A stretch of DNA of 64,000 bases from Pseudomonas yamanorum. GTDB taxonomy: Bacteria; Pseudomonadota; Gammaproteobacteria; Pseudomonadales; Pseudomonadaceae. The stretch lies in NCBI RefSeq assembly GCF_013386765.1, contig NZ_JACARE010000018.1:126364-190363 (forward strand), in the 5' to 3' direction. Under the pieces are notes generated by a model that did no database searches, was not told where the DNA came from, and worked only from the letters and a program-made list of their open reading frames with translations. The position numbers and the translations under genes were made by a program. Shown here piece after piece: positions 1 through 12,238 of this stretch; the stretch's first letter is position 1; the number at the start of each line of letters is the position of its first letter.

Positions 1-77
1 TGGGCGAGATTACCGGTGCTTTCAGCTCCGATGATCTGCTGGGACGGATCTTTTCCAGCTTCTGCATCGGTAAATAA
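1..77 (+). CDS. mnmE: MnmE (TrmE) tRNA-modification GTPase, C-terminal end only
   Basis: The window opens inside a gene. Reading from base 3, the last codons give GEITGAFSSDDLLGRIFSSFCIGK before TAA at 75-77, counting only the final 24 residues. The FCIGK ending is the hallmark of MnmE, whose terminal cysteine takes part in the enzyme's function. MnmE with MnmG installs the cmnm5 group on wobble uridine 34 of certain tRNAs. Its partner gene mnmG lies 548 bp downstream, the usual Pseudomonas order. The rest of the gene is outside the window. Confidence 0.9.
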   Translation, partial: GEITGAFSSDDLLGRIFSSFCIGK

Positions 78-92
78 CGTTTACCGTTCCCC

Positions 93-120
93 AGACAGGC
101 CATTCGGGCCTGTCTGTTCT
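93..120 (+). terminator. Hairpin terminator after mnmE
   Basis: A perfect 9-bp stem (AGACAGGCC at 93-101, GGCCTGTCT at 107-115) with a 5-nt loop lies 15 bases after the mnmE stop. The following tract (GTTCTGCCCGTTT) is only moderately T-rich, so this is a plausible but not strong intrinsic terminator. Confidence 0.65.
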
Positions 121-199
121 GCCCGTTTCAGGGCATTCAATTCTTTTTTCTGAATAACGCGAACGTCGCGACGGCTTTCCTACGTCCGGGATTTGCCTC

Positions 200-505
200 A
201 TTTGACGCTTTTCTGTGGATTAAGCCCTGTGAATAACCGCCCCTGTGCCCAGTTGATAACAGGGCGTAAAACCTGAGTAAAAACCCCTCTGTGGATAACC
301 ACCTGTTTAATCCACAGGCTTACACCACTTATCCAAGGGCCTCCTTGGCACCTAACCACAGACTTTTGAATCTCTGTACATAAAGTAAATAAAGGCCTGT
401 AGCGATCTATCCACAGAAACATGCCTCAGTAGAAATAAACATAAAAACAAAGATTTAATAAATTTCTCTCTTTTAATTTCTATTGTTCGTGATTCATCCA
501 CAGCT
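200..505. other. Origin-like region: clustered DnaA boxes plus AT-rich tract
   Basis: This non-coding stretch between mnmE and mnmG (78-625) holds a run of DnaA-box-like 9-mers. They are TGTGGATTA at 214, TGTGAATAA at 228, a perfect TGTGGATAA at 290, TAATCCACA at 308, CTATCCACA at 407 and TCATCCACA at 494. Weaker matches are at 329, 352 and 375. Between the last two boxes, about 421-490, the sequence is strongly AT-rich and could be a duplex-unwinding element. The best-known Pseudomonas origin lies beside dnaA/rpmH, outside this window. A second replication-competent segment has been described for the genus, so this may be a secondary or extended origin. A small open frame on the minus strand (198-422) has low-complexity content and is not credible as a gene. 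Confidence 0.6.
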
Positions 506-526
506 GGTTAAATTTTGTGCAAAGGG

Positions 527-587
527 TTCTTTAGGAAGGGCGAAGTCCCTATACTTGCCGACTCGTTCGAAAACCTGATCTCGAACG
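527..587 (+). promoter_or_regulatory. Candidate mnmG promoter and leader inverted repeat
   Basis: A good -10 hexamer TATACT at 550-555 lies 17 bp after a weak -35-like TTCTTT at 527-532. Just downstream, CGTTCGA (564-570) and TCGAACG (581-587) form an inverted repeat with a 10-nt spacer that would fold in the leader of the mnmG message. The promoter is inferred from sequence only. Confidence 0.4.
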
Positions 588-625
588 CTCATTCCTAATT
601 ACCTACAGAAGCAGGCACGAGGTGC

Positions 626-2521
626 GTGGTGGATTTCCCTTCCCGTTTTGAAGTGATCGTCATCGGCGGCGGTCATGCCGGTACCGAGGCAGCACTGGCG
701 TCAGCACGCATGGGGGCAAAAACCCTGTTGCTGACGCATAACGTGGAAACCCTCGGTGCCATGAGCTGCAACCCCGCGATTGGCGGGATTGGCAAAAGCC
801 ACCTGGTCAAGGAAATCGATGCCCTGGGCGGCGCGATGGCCATGGCTACCGACAAAGGTGGTATTCAATTTCGCGTGTTGAACAGCCGCAAAGGCCCGGC
901 CGTGCGAGCCACTCGTGCTCAAGCCGACCGGATCCTGTACAAGGCCGCTGTCCGCGAAACCCTGGAAAACCAGCCGAACCTGTGGATATTTCAACAGGCA
1001 GCCGATGACCTGATCGTCGAGCAGGACCAGGTACGCGGTGTTGTCACCCAAATGGGCCTGCGTTTCTTCGCAGAATCCGTGGTGTTGACCACCGGTACGT
1101 TCCTCGGTGGACTTATCCACATCGGTATGCAGAACTATTCCGGTGGCCGCGCTGGTGATCCGCCGTCAATCGCCTTGGCACAACGCCTTCGCGAACTGCC
1201 ACTGCGCGTTGGTCGCCTGAAAACCGGCACGCCGCCACGTATCGATGGCCGTTCGGTGGATTTCTCGGTGATGACTGAGCAAGCCGGCGACACACCGATC
1301 CCGGTCATGTCGTTCATGGGCTCCAAGGAACAGCATCCGAAACAGGTCAGTTGCTGGATTACCCACACCAACGCCCGAACCCACGAAATCATTGCCGCGA
1401 ACCTCGACCGTTCGCCGATGTATTCCGGTGTGATCGAAGGCATTGGGCCACGCTATTGCCCGTCGATCGAAGACAAGATCCATCGCTTTGCCGACAAGGA
1501 AAGCCACCAGGTCTTCATCGAGCCGGAAGGTTTGACTACCCACGAGCTGTATCCGAACGGGATTTCCACTTCCTTGCCGTTCGACGTGCAAATCCAGATC
1601 GTGCAGTCGATTCGCGGTATGGAAAATGCGCACATCGTGCGGCCTGGCTATGCCATCGAGTACGACTACTTCGACCCGCGTGACTTGAAATACAGCCTGG
1701 AAACCAAGGTGATCGGCGGTTTGTTCTTCGCTGGACAAATCAACGGCACCACCGGTTACGAAGAAGCCGGCGCCCAGGGTTTGCTGGCCGGAGCCAACGC
1801 CGCACTGCGTGCACAGGGCAAAGACAGCTGGTGCCCGCGTCGCGATGAGGCGTACATCGGTGTGTTGGTCGACGACCTGATCACCCTCGGCACCCAGGAA
1901 CCGTACCGGATGTTTACGTCCCGGGCCGAATATCGCCTGATCCTGCGGGAAGACAACGCCGACCTGCGCTTGACCGAAAAAGGTCGCGAGCTGGGCTTGG
2001 TCGACGACGCGCGTTGGGCTGCCTTCTGCAAAAAGCGCGAAAGCATCGAACTGGAAGAGCAACGCCTGAAAAGTACCTGGGTTCGTCCGGGCACCGAGCA
2101 AGGCGATGCGATTGCCGAGAAATTCGGCACGCCGCTGACTCACGAGTACAACTTGCTGAATCTGCTGTCGCGTCCGGAAATCGACTACGCTGGTCTGATC
2201 TCGGTAACGGGCGGTGGGGCAGAAGATCCACAGGTCGCCGAGCAGGTCGAAATCAAGACCAAATACGCCGGTTACATTGACCGTCAGCAGGATGAGATCG
2301 CTCGTCTGCGGGCCAGTGAAGACACCAAGCTGCCTGTGGATATCGATTACACAAATATTTCCGGCCTGTCGAAAGAGATTCAAAGCAAGCTGGGGATAAC
2401 TCGACCAGAGACCCTGGGCCAGGCTTCACGTATCCCGGGCGTCACGCCGGCAGCCATTTCGCTGTTGATGATTCATTTGAAAAAACGCGGCGCGGGCCGT
2501 CAGTTGGAGCAAAGCGCTTGA
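626..2521 (+). CDS. mnmG: MnmG (GidA), FAD-dependent tRNA uridine 5-carboxymethylaminomethyl modification enzyme
   Basis: The product has 631 residues, normal for the family. The N terminus has a Rossmann FAD-binding motif, [12 protein letters not shown], around residues 12-23, followed by the MnmG hallmark [22 protein letters not shown]. The C-terminal GidA-associated helical region includes FTSRAEYRL. With MnmE it adds the carboxymethylaminomethyl group to U34 of tRNAs reading NNA/NNG codons. Two consecutive GTG codons (626, 629) could start translation; an AGG-type ribosome site lies just upstream. The stop overlaps the start of rsmG, so the two are translationally coupled. Confidence 0.97.
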   Translation: MVDFPSRFEVIVIGGGHAGTEAALASARMGAKTLLLTHNVETLGAMSCNPAIGGIGKSHLVKEIDALGGAMAMATDKGGIQFRVLNSRKGPAVRATRAQADRILYKAAVRETLENQPNLWIFQQAADDLIVEQDQVRGVVTQMGLRFFAESVVLTTGTFLGGLIHIGMQNYSGGRAGDPPSIALAQRLRELPLRVGRLKTGTPPRIDGRSVDFSVMTEQAGDTPIPVMSFMGSKEQHPKQVSCWITHTNARTHEIIAANLDRSPMYSGVIEGIGPRYCPSIEDKIHRFADKESHQVFIEPEGLTTHELYPNGISTSLPFDVQIQIVQSIRGMENAHIVRPGYAIEYDYFDPRDLKYSLETKVIGGLFFAGQINGTTGYEEAGAQGLLAGANAALRAQGKDSWCPRRDEAYIGVLVDDLITLGTQEPYRMFTSRAEYRLILREDNADLRLTEKGRELGLVDDARWAAFCKKRESIELEEQRLKSTWVRPGTEQGDAIAEKFGTPLTHEYNLLNLLSRPEIDYAGLISVTGGGAEDPQVAEQVEIKTKYAGYIDRQQDEIARLRASEDTKLPVDIDYTNISGLSKEIQSKLGITRPETLGQASRIPGVTPAAISLLMIHLKKRGAGRQLEQSA

Positions 2522-3162
2522 GTTCGTTGGTCACCTCGCAACACGCCGAAGAGTTATCCACAGGTGCTCGCCAGCTTGGCGTCAACCTGACCGAAGCCCA
2601 GCACGAGTTGCTACTGGGTTATCTGGCCCTGTTGATCAAATGGAACAAGGCTTACAACCTCACTGCAGTGCGTGACCCGGACGAAATGGTTTCTCGCCAT
2701 CTGCTCGACAGTCTCAGCGTGATGCCGTTTATCGAAAACGGCCGCTGGCTCGATGTTGGCAGCGGTGGCGGTATGCCCGGCATCCCGCTGGCGATCCTGT
2801 TTCCCGAGTCGCAAGTGACGTGCCTGGACAGCAACGGCAAGAAAACCCGCTTCCTGACCCAGGTCAAACTCGAACTCAAGCTGGATAACCTGCAAGTTAT
2901 CCACAGTCGCGTCGAAGCCTTCACGCCTGAACAGCCTTTCAACGGAATTGTTTCCCGGGCTTTCAGCAGCATGGAGAACTTCAGCAACTGGACCCGCCAC
3001 CTCGGCGACCGCGACACCCGTTGGCTGGCAATGAAGGGCGTTCATCCAAGCGACGAGCTGTTAGCATTGCCGGCAGACTTCCACCTCGATAGCGAACACG
3101 CCTTGGCCGTACCCGGTTGCCAAGGCCAACGCCATCTGCTGATACTGCGCCGCACGGCATGA
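2518..3162 (+). CDS. rsmG: RsmG (GidB), 16S rRNA m7G527 methyltransferase
   Basis: A 214-residue SAM-dependent methyltransferase with the family core: [20 protein letters not shown] near the N terminus, the HLLDSLSV segment, and the SAM-binding loop [16 protein letters not shown]. It methylates G527 of 16S rRNA; loss of the enzyme gives low-level streptomycin resistance in several bacteria. The best start is TTG at 2518, which overlaps the mnmG stop by 4 nt. No ATG or GTG lies nearby in frame, and the N-terminal sequence matches the Pseudomonas family. Two perfect DnaA boxes (2554 and 2897) lie inside the gene. Confidence 0.95.
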   Translation: MSSLVTSQHAEELSTGARQLGVNLTEAQHELLLGYLALLIKWNKAYNLTAVRDPDEMVSRHLLDSLSVMPFIENGRWLDVGSGGGMPGIPLAILFPESQVTCLDSNGKKTRFLTQVKLELKLDNLQVIHSRVEAFTPEQPFNGIVSRAFSSMENFSNWTRHLGDRDTRWLAMKGVHPSDELLALPADFHLDSEHALAVPGCQGQRHLLILRRTA

Positions 3163-3180
3163 TTGGGAACACAAGCAAGA

Positions 3181-3978
3181 ATGGCTAAGGTATTCGCGAT
3201 AGCGAACCAGAAAGGTGGCGTGGGCAAAACCACCACCTGCATCAACCTCGCAGCATCCCTGGTCGCTACCAAGCGTCGGGTGCTGTTGATCGATCTCGAT
3301 CCACAGGGCAACGCCACCATGGGTAGCGGTGTGGATAAACACGGCCTGGAAAACTCGGTCTATGACTTGCTGATTGGCGAGTGCGACCTGGCCCAGGCCA
3401 TGCACTTTTCCGAGCACGGCGGTTACCAACTGCTGCCGGCCAACCGCGATTTGACCGCGGCGGAAGTGGTGCTGCTGGAAATGCAGATGAAAGAAAGCCG
3501 TCTGCGCAGCGCCCTGGCGCCGATCCGCGAGAATTACGACTACATTTTGATCGACTGCCCGCCCTCGCTGTCGATGCTGACACTGAACGCATTGGTCGCC
3601 GCCGACGGGGTGATTATCCCCATGCAGTGCGAGTACTTCGCACTGGAAGGGTTGAGCGACCTTGTGGATAACATCAAGCGTATCGCCGAGCTGCTCAACC
3701 CGAACCTGCAGATCGAAGGCCTGCTGCGGACCATGTATGACCCGCGCCTGAGCCTGATGAACGATGTGTCGGCACAGCTCAAGGAACACTTCGGCGATCA
3801 GCTCTACGACACCGTGATTCCACGCAACATCCGCCTGGCCGAAGCGCCAAGCTATGGCATGCCCGCGCTGGCGTATGACAAGTCATCCCGCGGTGCCATT
3901 GCCTATCTGGCTCTGGCCGGTGAGATGGTTCGTCGTCAACGCCGCAATTCACGCACCGCTGCAGCCCAGCCAACTTAA
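3181..3978 (+). CDS. parA: ParA (Soj) chromosome-partition ATPase
   Basis: A 265-residue ParA-type ATPase. The deviant Walker A box KGGVGKTT (residues 11-18) is followed by LLIDLDPQGN (Walker A'-like) and LIDCPPSLS (Walker B). ParA forms DNA-bound dimers that move ParB-parS complexes and so position replicated origins. The ATG at 3181 is preferred over an upstream in-frame TTG at 3163 because the conserved family start is MAKVFAIANQKGG. It follows rsmG by 18 nt and precedes parB by 9 nt. Two perfect DnaA boxes (3330, 3663) lie inside the coding sequence. Confidence 0.97.
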   Translation: MAKVFAIANQKGGVGKTTTCINLAASLVATKRRVLLIDLDPQGNATMGSGVDKHGLENSVYDLLIGECDLAQAMHFSEHGGYQLLPANRDLTAAEVVLLEMQMKESRLRSALAPIRENYDYILIDCPPSLSMLTLNALVAADGVIIPMQCEYFALEGLSDLVDNIKRIAELLNPNLQIEGLLRTMYDPRLSLMNDVSAQLKEHFGDQLYDTVIPRNIRLAEAPSYGMPALAYDKSSRGAIAYLALAGEMVRRQRRNSRTAAAQPT

Positions 3979-3987
3979 GGAATCCCC

Positions 3988-4860
3988 ATGGCCGTCAAGA
4001 AACGAGGTCTCGGACGTGGACTGGATGCACTGCTGAGTGGTCCGACTGTCACGACCCTTGAAGAGCAAGCGGTGCAGGCCGACGAGCGTGAGCTGCAGCA
4101 CCTGCCGCTGGACCTGATCCAGCGCGGCAAATACCAGCCGCGCCGGGACATGGATCCCCAGGCGCTGGAAGAATTGGCGAACTCGATCAAGTCCCAGGGC
4201 GTGATGCAGCCGATCGTGGTGCGCCCGATTGGTGCAGGCCGCTTTGAAATCATCGCCGGCGAACGCCGCTGGCGTGCCAGCCAACAGGCTGGCAAGGAAA
4301 CCATCCCGGCGATGGTGCGCGATGTACCGGATGAAACCGCCATCGCCATGGCACTGATCGAGAACATACAGCGCGAAGACCTCAATCCGATCGAGGAAGC
4401 GATCGCCCTGCAGCGTTTGCAGCAGGAATTCAAACTGACTCAGCAGGAAGTCGCGGATGCGGTGGGCAAGTCCCGGGTTACCGTGTCCAACCTGTTGCGT
4501 CTGATCGCACTGCCGGAAGTCATCAAAACCATGCTTTCCCATGGCGACCTGGAAATGGGTCATGCCCGTGCTTTGCTCGGTTTGCCGGAAAATCAACAGG
4601 TTGAAGGGGCGCGACACGTTGTCGCACGAGGCCTCACCGTTCGTCAGACCGAGGCCCTGGTTCGCCAGTGGCTCAGCGGCAAACCTGCACCGGTCGAAAC
4701 TGCCAAACCTGATCCGGATATTGCACGCCTGGAGCAGCGCCTGGCCGAACGCCTAGGCTCTGCGGTGCAAATTCGCCACGGAAAGAAAGGCAAAGGGCAA
4801 TTGGTCATCGGATATAACTCATTGGATGAGCTTCAGGGCGTTCTTGCCCACATCCGCTGA
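3988..4860 (+). CDS. parB: ParB (Spo0J) chromosome-partition CTPase and parS-binding protein
   Basis: A 290-residue ParB. The short basic N terminus (KKRGLGRGLDALL) is the ParA-stimulating segment. The ParB/Srx core carries the nucleotide-binding motif GERRWRA at residues 91-97, and the helix-turn-helix around 150-172 (TQQEVADAVGKSRVTVSNLL) reads parS. The C-terminal segment is the dimerisation domain. ParB loads at parS, then slides and spreads as a CTP-dependent clamp. A canonical parS core is present in this window at 53265-53278. The gene is co-transcribed with parA. Confidence 0.97.
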   Translation: MAVKKRGLGRGLDALLSGPTVTTLEEQAVQADERELQHLPLDLIQRGKYQPRRDMDPQALEELANSIKSQGVMQPIVVRPIGAGRFEIIAGERRWRASQQAGKETIPAMVRDVPDETAIAMALIENIQREDLNPIEEAIALQRLQQEFKLTQQEVADAVGKSRVTVSNLLRLIALPEVIKTMLSHGDLEMGHARALLGLPENQQVEGARHVVARGLTVRQTEALVRQWLSGKPAPVETAKPDPDIARLEQRLAERLGSAVQIRHGKKGKGQLVIGYNSLDELQGVLAHIR

Positions 4861-4905
4861 AACAATTGCTTCTGTAGCGCGCAGTCGGAAATCACTACCC
4901 GGCAG

Positions 4906-4934
4906 TTGAATAGGGGCTGAACCGCCCCTATACT
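4906..4934 (+). promoter_or_regulatory. Candidate sigma-70 promoter of the atp operon, overlapping an inverted repeat
   Basis: TTGAAT (4906-4911) and TATACT (4929-4934) are separated by exactly 17 bp, 75 bp before atpI. An 8-bp perfect inverted repeat, ATAGGGGC (4910-4917) and GCCCCTAT (4924-4931), fills the spacer and overlaps both elements. It could be a regulator site or simply end the parAB transcript. Confidence 0.6.
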
Positions 4935-5008
4935 CTGCGCGCATTTTGTCGGCACAAATTATGCCAAGTTATTGATTTCCGGCAGCCGACTATTGAGGAG
5001 CAAGAGTG

Positions 5009-6302
<1,294 letters not shown>

Positions 6303-6326
6303 GACCAGTTTCGACTAGTCTGATGT

Positions 6327-6363
6327 CCCTCCCGGTCAAACGGGAGGGGAGCCCTGAAGGGCT
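6327..6363 (+). other. Tandem hairpins in the atpB-atpE spacer
   Basis: Hairpin one pairs CCCTCCCG (6327-6334) with CGGGAGGG (6341-6348) around a 6-nt loop. Hairpin two pairs AGCCC (6350-6354) with GGGCT (6359-6363) around TGAA. No T-run follows, so these look like mRNA processing or stabilising elements, not a terminator. The c subunit encoded just downstream is needed in excess over the others. Confidence 0.6.
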
Positions 6364-6420
6364 ATGAAACGATTTGTTTTACCGCTTTAAAATCTAAAAA
6401 ACCTAAACCATACGACGTAA

Positions 6421-6691
<271 letters not shown>

Positions 6692-6693
<2 letters not shown>

Positions 6694-6715
6694 TCACTCG
6701 TTTTTTCGAGTGATT
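6692..6715 (+). other. Hairpin at the atpE stop codon
   Basis: AATCACTCG (6692-6700) and CGAGTGATT (6707-6715) form a perfect 9-bp stem around six T residues, overlapping the atpE stop. The T-run is in the loop, not after the stem, so it is more likely a 3'-protecting or processing element than a terminator. Confidence 0.55.
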
Positions 6716-6749
6716 GGTGTGTTGTGCAACGAACGAGCGAGGTATTGGC

Positions 6750-7220
6750 GTGAACATTAATGCAACCATTATTGGTCAGTCCTTAGCGTTCTTGATTTTT
6801 GTTGTTTTCTGCATGAAGTTCGTATGGCCTCCGGTCATCGCGGCTTTGCACGAACGTCAGAAGAAGATCGCAGACGGACTGGACGCTGCCGCACGAGCAG
6901 CTCGCGACCTGGAGTTGGCCCAAGATAAAGCGGGTCAACAACTGCGCGAAGCGAAAGCTCAGGCAGCTGAAATCATTGAGCAAGCCAAGAAACGCGGTAA
7001 CCAGATCGTTGAAGAGGCTGTTGAAAAAGCCCGTATCGACGCTGACCGTGTGAAGGTTCAGGCTCAAGCCGAGATCGAGCAGGAACTGAACGGTGTCAAA
7101 GATGCGCTGCGTGCCCAACTGGGTGCTCTGGCCGTCGGCGGTGCTGAGAAGATCCTGGGTGCCACAATCGATCAAAACGCGCACGCGGAGCTGGTAAACA
7201 AACTGGCTGCTGAAATTTAA
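6750..7220 (+). CDS. atpF: ATP synthase Fo subunit b
   Basis: A 156-residue protein, the same length as E. coli AtpF. One N-terminal membrane helix (about residues 5-27) is followed by a long charged, alanine-rich helix that dimerises as the peripheral stalk linking Fo to F1. The start is GTG at 6750, with GCGAGG 7 nt upstream; a longer reading from 6714 adds residues not found in the family. It precedes atpH by 12 nt. Confidence 0.95.
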   Translation: MNINATIIGQSLAFLIFVVFCMKFVWPPVIAALHERQKKIADGLDAAARAARDLELAQDKAGQQLREAKAQAAEIIEQAKKRGNQIVEEAVEKARIDADRVKVQAQAEIEQELNGVKDALRAQLGALAVGGAEKILGATIDQNAHAELVNKLAAEI

Positions 7221-7232
7221 GCGAGGGCGATC

Positions 7233-7769
7233 ATGGCAGAATTGACCACGTTGGCCCGACCTTACGCTAAGGCAGCCTTCGAGCACGCCCAGGCCCACCA
7301 GCAGCTGGCCTCTTGGTCAGCCATGCTCGGCCTGGCTGCAGCAGTGTCGCAAGACGACACCATGCAGCGCGTGCTCAAGGCCCCGCGACTGACGAGCGCA
7401 GACAAGGCCGCCACGTTTATTGACGTGTGCGGCGACAAGTTTGATGTAAAAGTGCAGAACTTCATCCACGTCGTTGCCGAAAACGACCGTCTCCCGCTTC
7501 TGCCGGAGATCGCCGCTCTGTTTGACCTGTACAAGGCCGAACAAGAGAAATCGGTAGATGTTGAAGTGACCAGTGCTTTTGCATTGAACCAAGAACAGCA
7601 AGACAAACTCGCCAAGGTTCTCAGTGCACGACTCGACCGGGAAGTGCGCCTGCAAGTTGCGGAGGATGCCACCCTGATTGGTGGTGTCATCATTCGCGCC
7701 GGCGACCTGGTTATCGATGGCTCGATTCGCGGCAAACTCGCGAATCTTGCCGAAGCATTGAAATCTTGA
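7233..7769 (+). CDS. atpH: ATP synthase F1 subunit delta
   Basis: A 178-residue OSCP/delta family protein. The N-terminal helical domain begins [16 protein letters not shown], and the C-terminal part has the family signature [25 protein letters not shown]. Delta caps the top of the alpha3beta3 hexamer and joins it to the b-subunit stalk. It lies between atpF and atpA with short spacers (12 and 21 nt) and is co-transcribed. Confidence 0.96.
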   Translation: MAELTTLARPYAKAAFEHAQAHQQLASWSAMLGLAAAVSQDDTMQRVLKAPRLTSADKAATFIDVCGDKFDVKVQNFIHVVAENDRLPLLPEIAALFDLYKAEQEKSVDVEVTSAFALNQEQQDKLAKVLSARLDREVRLQVAEDATLIGGVIIRAGDLVIDGSIRGKLANLAEALKS

Positions 7770-7790
7770 GTTTGAAGGGGCAGCAGAGCA

Positions 7791-9335
7791 ATGCAGCAAC
7801 TCAATCCTTCCGAAATAAGTGAAATTATCAAGGGCCGCATCGACAAGCTCGATGTGACCTCCCAAGCCCGTAACGAAGGCACTGTCGTCAGCGTATCTGA
7901 CGGCATCGTGCGGATTCACGGTCTGGCCGACGTAATGTACGGCGAGATGATCGAGTTTCCGGGCGGCGTCTACGGTATGGCCCTCAACCTGGAGCAAGAC
8001 TCTGTAGGTGCCGTTGTATTGGGCTCCTACCAGACTCTGGCCGAAGGCATGAGCGCCAAGTGCACAGGCCGCATCCTGGAAGTTCCGGTTGGTAAGGAAC
8101 TGCTGGGTCGCGTTGTCGACGCACTGGGTAACCCAGTTGACGGCAAAGGTCCGCTGAACAACACCGAGACCGATGCGGTCGAGAAAGTTGCTCCAGGCGT
8201 GATCTGGCGTAAGTCGGTAGACCAGCCTGTACAGACTGGCTACAAGGCTGTCGATGCCATGATTCCTGTCGGCCGTGGCCAGCGTGAGCTGATCATCGGT
8301 GACCGTCAGATCGGTAAAACCGCTCTGGCGATCGACGCGATCATCAACCAGAAAGACAGCGGGATCTTCTGCGTCTACGTAGCTATCGGTCAGAAACAAT
8401 CGACCATCGCCAACGTGGTTCGCAAGCTGGAAGAAAACGGCGCCCTGGCTAACACCATCGTCGTGGCCGCCAGTGCTTCCGAATCCGCTGCACTTCAGTT
8501 CCTGGCACCGTACTCCGGTTGCACCATGGGCGAATACTTCCGCGACCGCGGTGAAGACGCGCTGATCGTTTATGACGATCTGTCCAAGCAAGCAGTGGCT
8601 TACCGCCAGATTTCCCTGCTGCTGCGCCGTCCACCAGGCCGTGAAGCTTACCCAGGCGACGTGTTCTATCTCCACTCCCGTCTGCTGGAGCGCGCATCCC
8701 GCGTTTCGGAAGAATACGTAGAGAAGTTCACCAACGGCGCAGTGACCGGCAAAACCGGTTCTCTGACCGCACTGCCGATCATCGAAACCCAGGCTGGCGA
8801 CGTTTCCGCGTTCGTTCCGACCAACGTGATTTCCATCACCGACGGTCAGATCTTCCTGGAGTCGGCCATGTTCAACTCCGGGATCCGTCCTGCAGTGAAC
8901 GCCGGTGTTTCGGTATCCCGTGTGGGTGGTGCCGCTCAGACCAAGATCATCAAGAAGCTCTCCGGTGGTATCCGTACCGCTCTGGCTCAGTACCGTGAAC
9001 TGGCGGCATTCGCCCAGTTCGCTTCTGACCTGGACGAAGCGACCCGTAAGCAACTTGAGCATGGTCAGCGCGTTACCGAGCTGATGAAGCAGAAGCAATA
9101 CGCACCAATGTCGATCGCTGACATGGCGCTGTCGCTGTATGCCGCTGAGCGTGGGTTCCTGACCGACGTTGAAATCACCAAGGTCGGCAGCTTCGAACAA
9201 GCGCTGATTGCTTACTTCAACCGCGATCACGCCGAATTGATGGCGAAGATCAACGTGAAGGGTGACTTCAATGACGACATCGATGCTGGCATCAAAGCCG
9301 GTATCGAGAAGTTCAAGGCCACCCAAACCTGGTAA
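7791..9335 (+). CDS. atpA: ATP synthase F1 subunit alpha
   Basis: A 514-residue F1 alpha subunit. The P-loop GDRQIGKT spans residues 170-177, with Lys176. The alpha signature [17 protein letters not shown] follows in the second half. Alpha binds nucleotide at non-catalytic sites and supplies the arginine finger to the catalytic beta sites. The N-terminal beta-barrel and C-terminal helical domains are complete. A GNRA-loop hairpin follows the stop. Confidence 0.98.
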   Translation: MQQLNPSEISEIIKGRIDKLDVTSQARNEGTVVSVSDGIVRIHGLADVMYGEMIEFPGGVYGMALNLEQDSVGAVVLGSYQTLAEGMSAKCTGRILEVPVGKELLGRVVDALGNPVDGKGPLNNTETDAVEKVAPGVIWRKSVDQPVQTGYKAVDAMIPVGRGQRELIIGDRQIGKTALAIDAIINQKDSGIFCVYVAIGQKQSTIANVVRKLEENGALANTIVVAASASESAALQFLAPYSGCTMGEYFRDRGEDALIVYDDLSKQAVAYRQISLLLRRPPGREAYPGDVFYLHSRLLERASRVSEEYVEKFTNGAVTGKTGSLTALPIIETQAGDVSAFVPTNVISITDGQIFLESAMFNSGIRPAVNAGVSVSRVGGAAQTKIIKKLSGGIRTALAQYRELAAFAQFASDLDEATRKQLEHGQRVTELMKQKQYAPMSIADMALSLYAAERGFLTDVEITKVGSFEQALIAYFNRDHAELMAKINVKGDFNDDIDAGIKAGIEKFKATQTW

Positions 9336-9340
9336 GCCGC

Positions 9341-9364
9341 AGCGGGGGCCGCGAGGCTCCCGCT
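9341..9364 (+). other. GCGA-tetraloop hairpin between atpA and atpG
   Basis: A 10-bp stem with one G-U pair (9341-9350 with 9355-9364) closes a GCGA loop, a stable GNRA tetraloop. No T-run follows. It begins 5 bases after the atpA stop. Confidence 0.55.
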
Positions 9365-9385
9365 TGCTAACCTGATAGGTGTTAC

Positions 9386-10246
9386 ATGGCAGGCGCAAAA
9401 GAGATTCGCAGTAAGATTGCGAGCATCAAAAGCACGCAAAAGATCACCAGCGCCATGGAAAAAGTGGCGGTCAGCAAAATGCGCAAGGCACAAATGCGCA
9501 TGGCTGCTAGCCGTCCCTACGCGGAGCGTATCCGCCAGGTTATTGGTCATCTGGCCAACGCCAACCCGGAATATCGCCACCCGTTCATGATCGATCGCGA
9601 AGTAAAGCGCGTTGGTTATGTAGTGGTGAGCAGTGACCGTGGTTTGTGCGGTGGTTTGAATACCAACCTGTTCAAGGCCCTGGTCAAGGACATGGCGGTA
9701 AACCGCGAAAAAGGCGTCGAGATCGATCTGTGTGTGGTCGGTAGCAAGGGTGCGGCCTTTTTCCGCAACTTCGGCGGTAACGTCGTTGCAGCTATCAGCC
9801 ACCTGGGCGAAGAACCGTCGATCAATGATTTGATCGGCAGCGTCAAAGTGATGCTGGATGCATACCTGGAAGGCCGGATTGACCGCCTGTCCGTGGTATC
9901 CAACAAGTTCATCAACACCATGACGCAACAGCCTACCGTGGAGCAGTTGATTCCATTGGTGGCCGCCCCGGAACAAGAACTCAAGCACCACTGGGACTAC
10001 CTCTACGAACCAGACGCCAAAGAGCTGCTTGACGGCTTGATGGTGCGCTACGTGGAGTCGCAGGTGTACCAGGCGGTGGTCGAGAACAACGCGGCTGAAC
10101 AAGCTGCGCGGATGATCGCGATGAAGAACGCTACCGACAACGCCGGTGATTTGATCAGCGATTTGCAGCTGATCTACAACAAGGCGCGTCAGGCTGCGAT
10201 CACCCAAGAGATCTCGGAAATCGTCGGCGGCGCTGCCGCGGTTTAA
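9386..10246 (+). CDS. atpG: ATP synthase F1 subunit gamma
   Basis: A 286-residue central-stalk subunit. The N-terminal coil ([32 protein letters not shown]) and the C-terminal helix ([18 protein letters not shown]) form the coiled coil that turns inside the alpha3beta3 ring. The central [11 protein letters not shown] segment is a family signature. The gene lies between atpA and atpD as in nearly all bacteria. Confidence 0.97.
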   Translation: MAGAKEIRSKIASIKSTQKITSAMEKVAVSKMRKAQMRMAASRPYAERIRQVIGHLANANPEYRHPFMIDREVKRVGYVVVSSDRGLCGGLNTNLFKALVKDMAVNREKGVEIDLCVVGSKGAAFFRNFGGNVVAAISHLGEEPSINDLIGSVKVMLDAYLEGRIDRLSVVSNKFINTMTQQPTVEQLIPLVAAPEQELKHHWDYLYEPDAKELLDGLMVRYVESQVYQAVVENNAAEQAARMIAMKNATDNAGDLISDLQLIYNKARQAAITQEISEIVGGAAAV

Positions 10247-11653
<1,407 letters not shown>

Positions 11654-11658
11654 TTCCG

Positions 11659-11676
11659 GCGCCCGGTAACGGGCGC
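11659..11676 (+). other. GTAA-tetraloop hairpin between atpD and atpC
   Basis: GCGCCCG (11659-11665) and CGGGCGC (11670-11676) form a perfect stem around GTAA, a GNRA tetraloop, 6 bases after the atpD stop. As at the other atp junctions no T-run follows. Confidence 0.55.
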
Positions 11677-11697
11677 TAATCAGGTTGAGGCAAGCAG

Positions 11698-12123
11698 ATG
11701 GCTATGACATTCCATTGCGATATCGTCAGCGCGGAAGGGGAAATCTTCTCCGGTCAGATCGAGAGTGTGATTGCACACGGCGAACTGGGCGACCTGGGTA
11801 TTAACTTTGGCCACGCGCCATTGATTACATCCTTGAAGCCTGGTCCGATCACTCTGACCAAGCTGGGCGGGGAACGGGAGGTGTTTTACATCTCCGGTGG
11901 TTTCCTCGAGGTTCAGCCGAACATGGTCAAGGTACTTGCCGACACCGTGCAACGTGCTGCCGACCTGGATGAAGCCTCCGCTCAGGAAGCCGTCAAGGCT
12001 GCCGAGAAGGCCCTGAACGAAAAAGGCGCAGATTTCGACTACGGTTCTGCTGCTGCACGTCTGGCCGAGGCCGCAGCTCAGCTGCGCACCGTCCAGCAGA
12101 TCCGCAAGAAGTTTGGCGGTTAA
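11698..12123 (+). CDS. atpC: ATP synthase F1 subunit epsilon
   Basis: A 141-residue epsilon subunit. The N-terminal beta-sandwich ([17 protein letters not shown], then [17 protein letters not shown]) is joined to a C-terminal two-helix domain that can inhibit ATP hydrolysis. It is the last gene of the operon and is followed by a strong intrinsic terminator. Two possible starts, ATG at 11698 and ATG at 11704, are both near a ribosome site. Confidence 0.96.
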   Translation: MAMTFHCDIVSAEGEIFSGQIESVIAHGELGDLGINFGHAPLITSLKPGPITLTKLGGEREVFYISGGFLEVQPNMVKVLADTVQRAADLDEASAQEAVKAAEKALNEKGADFDYGSAAARLAEAAAQLRTVQQIRKKFGG

Positions 12124-12150
12124 GCCGTCAAGCCTCATGTGTGATTGATT

Positions 12151-12186
12151 AAAAAGGGTAGCCTCGGCTACCCTTTTTCTTTTTTA
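12151..12186 (+). terminator. Intrinsic terminator of the atp operon
   Basis: A perfect 13-bp stem (12151-12163 with 12166-12178) has a 2-nt gap at its centre and runs into CTTTTTT. It has A-runs on the left arm and T-runs on the right and would work in both directions. Confidence 0.92.
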
Positions 12187-12238
12187 GCAAAACACTTCTT
12201 TGGTCTGAAGTCTGACCGCCCAGGATTGGTAGCCATTC

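Noticed and set aside
198..422. A 74-residue open frame on the minus strand in the origin-like region
   Set aside because: It runs through the DnaA-box cluster, has no ribosome site or family look, and its residues mirror the repeats.
7317..9398. A 693-residue open frame antisense to atpH/atpA
   Set aside because: It is a shadow of the conserved alpha subunit in GC-rich DNA; there is no domain or start signal.
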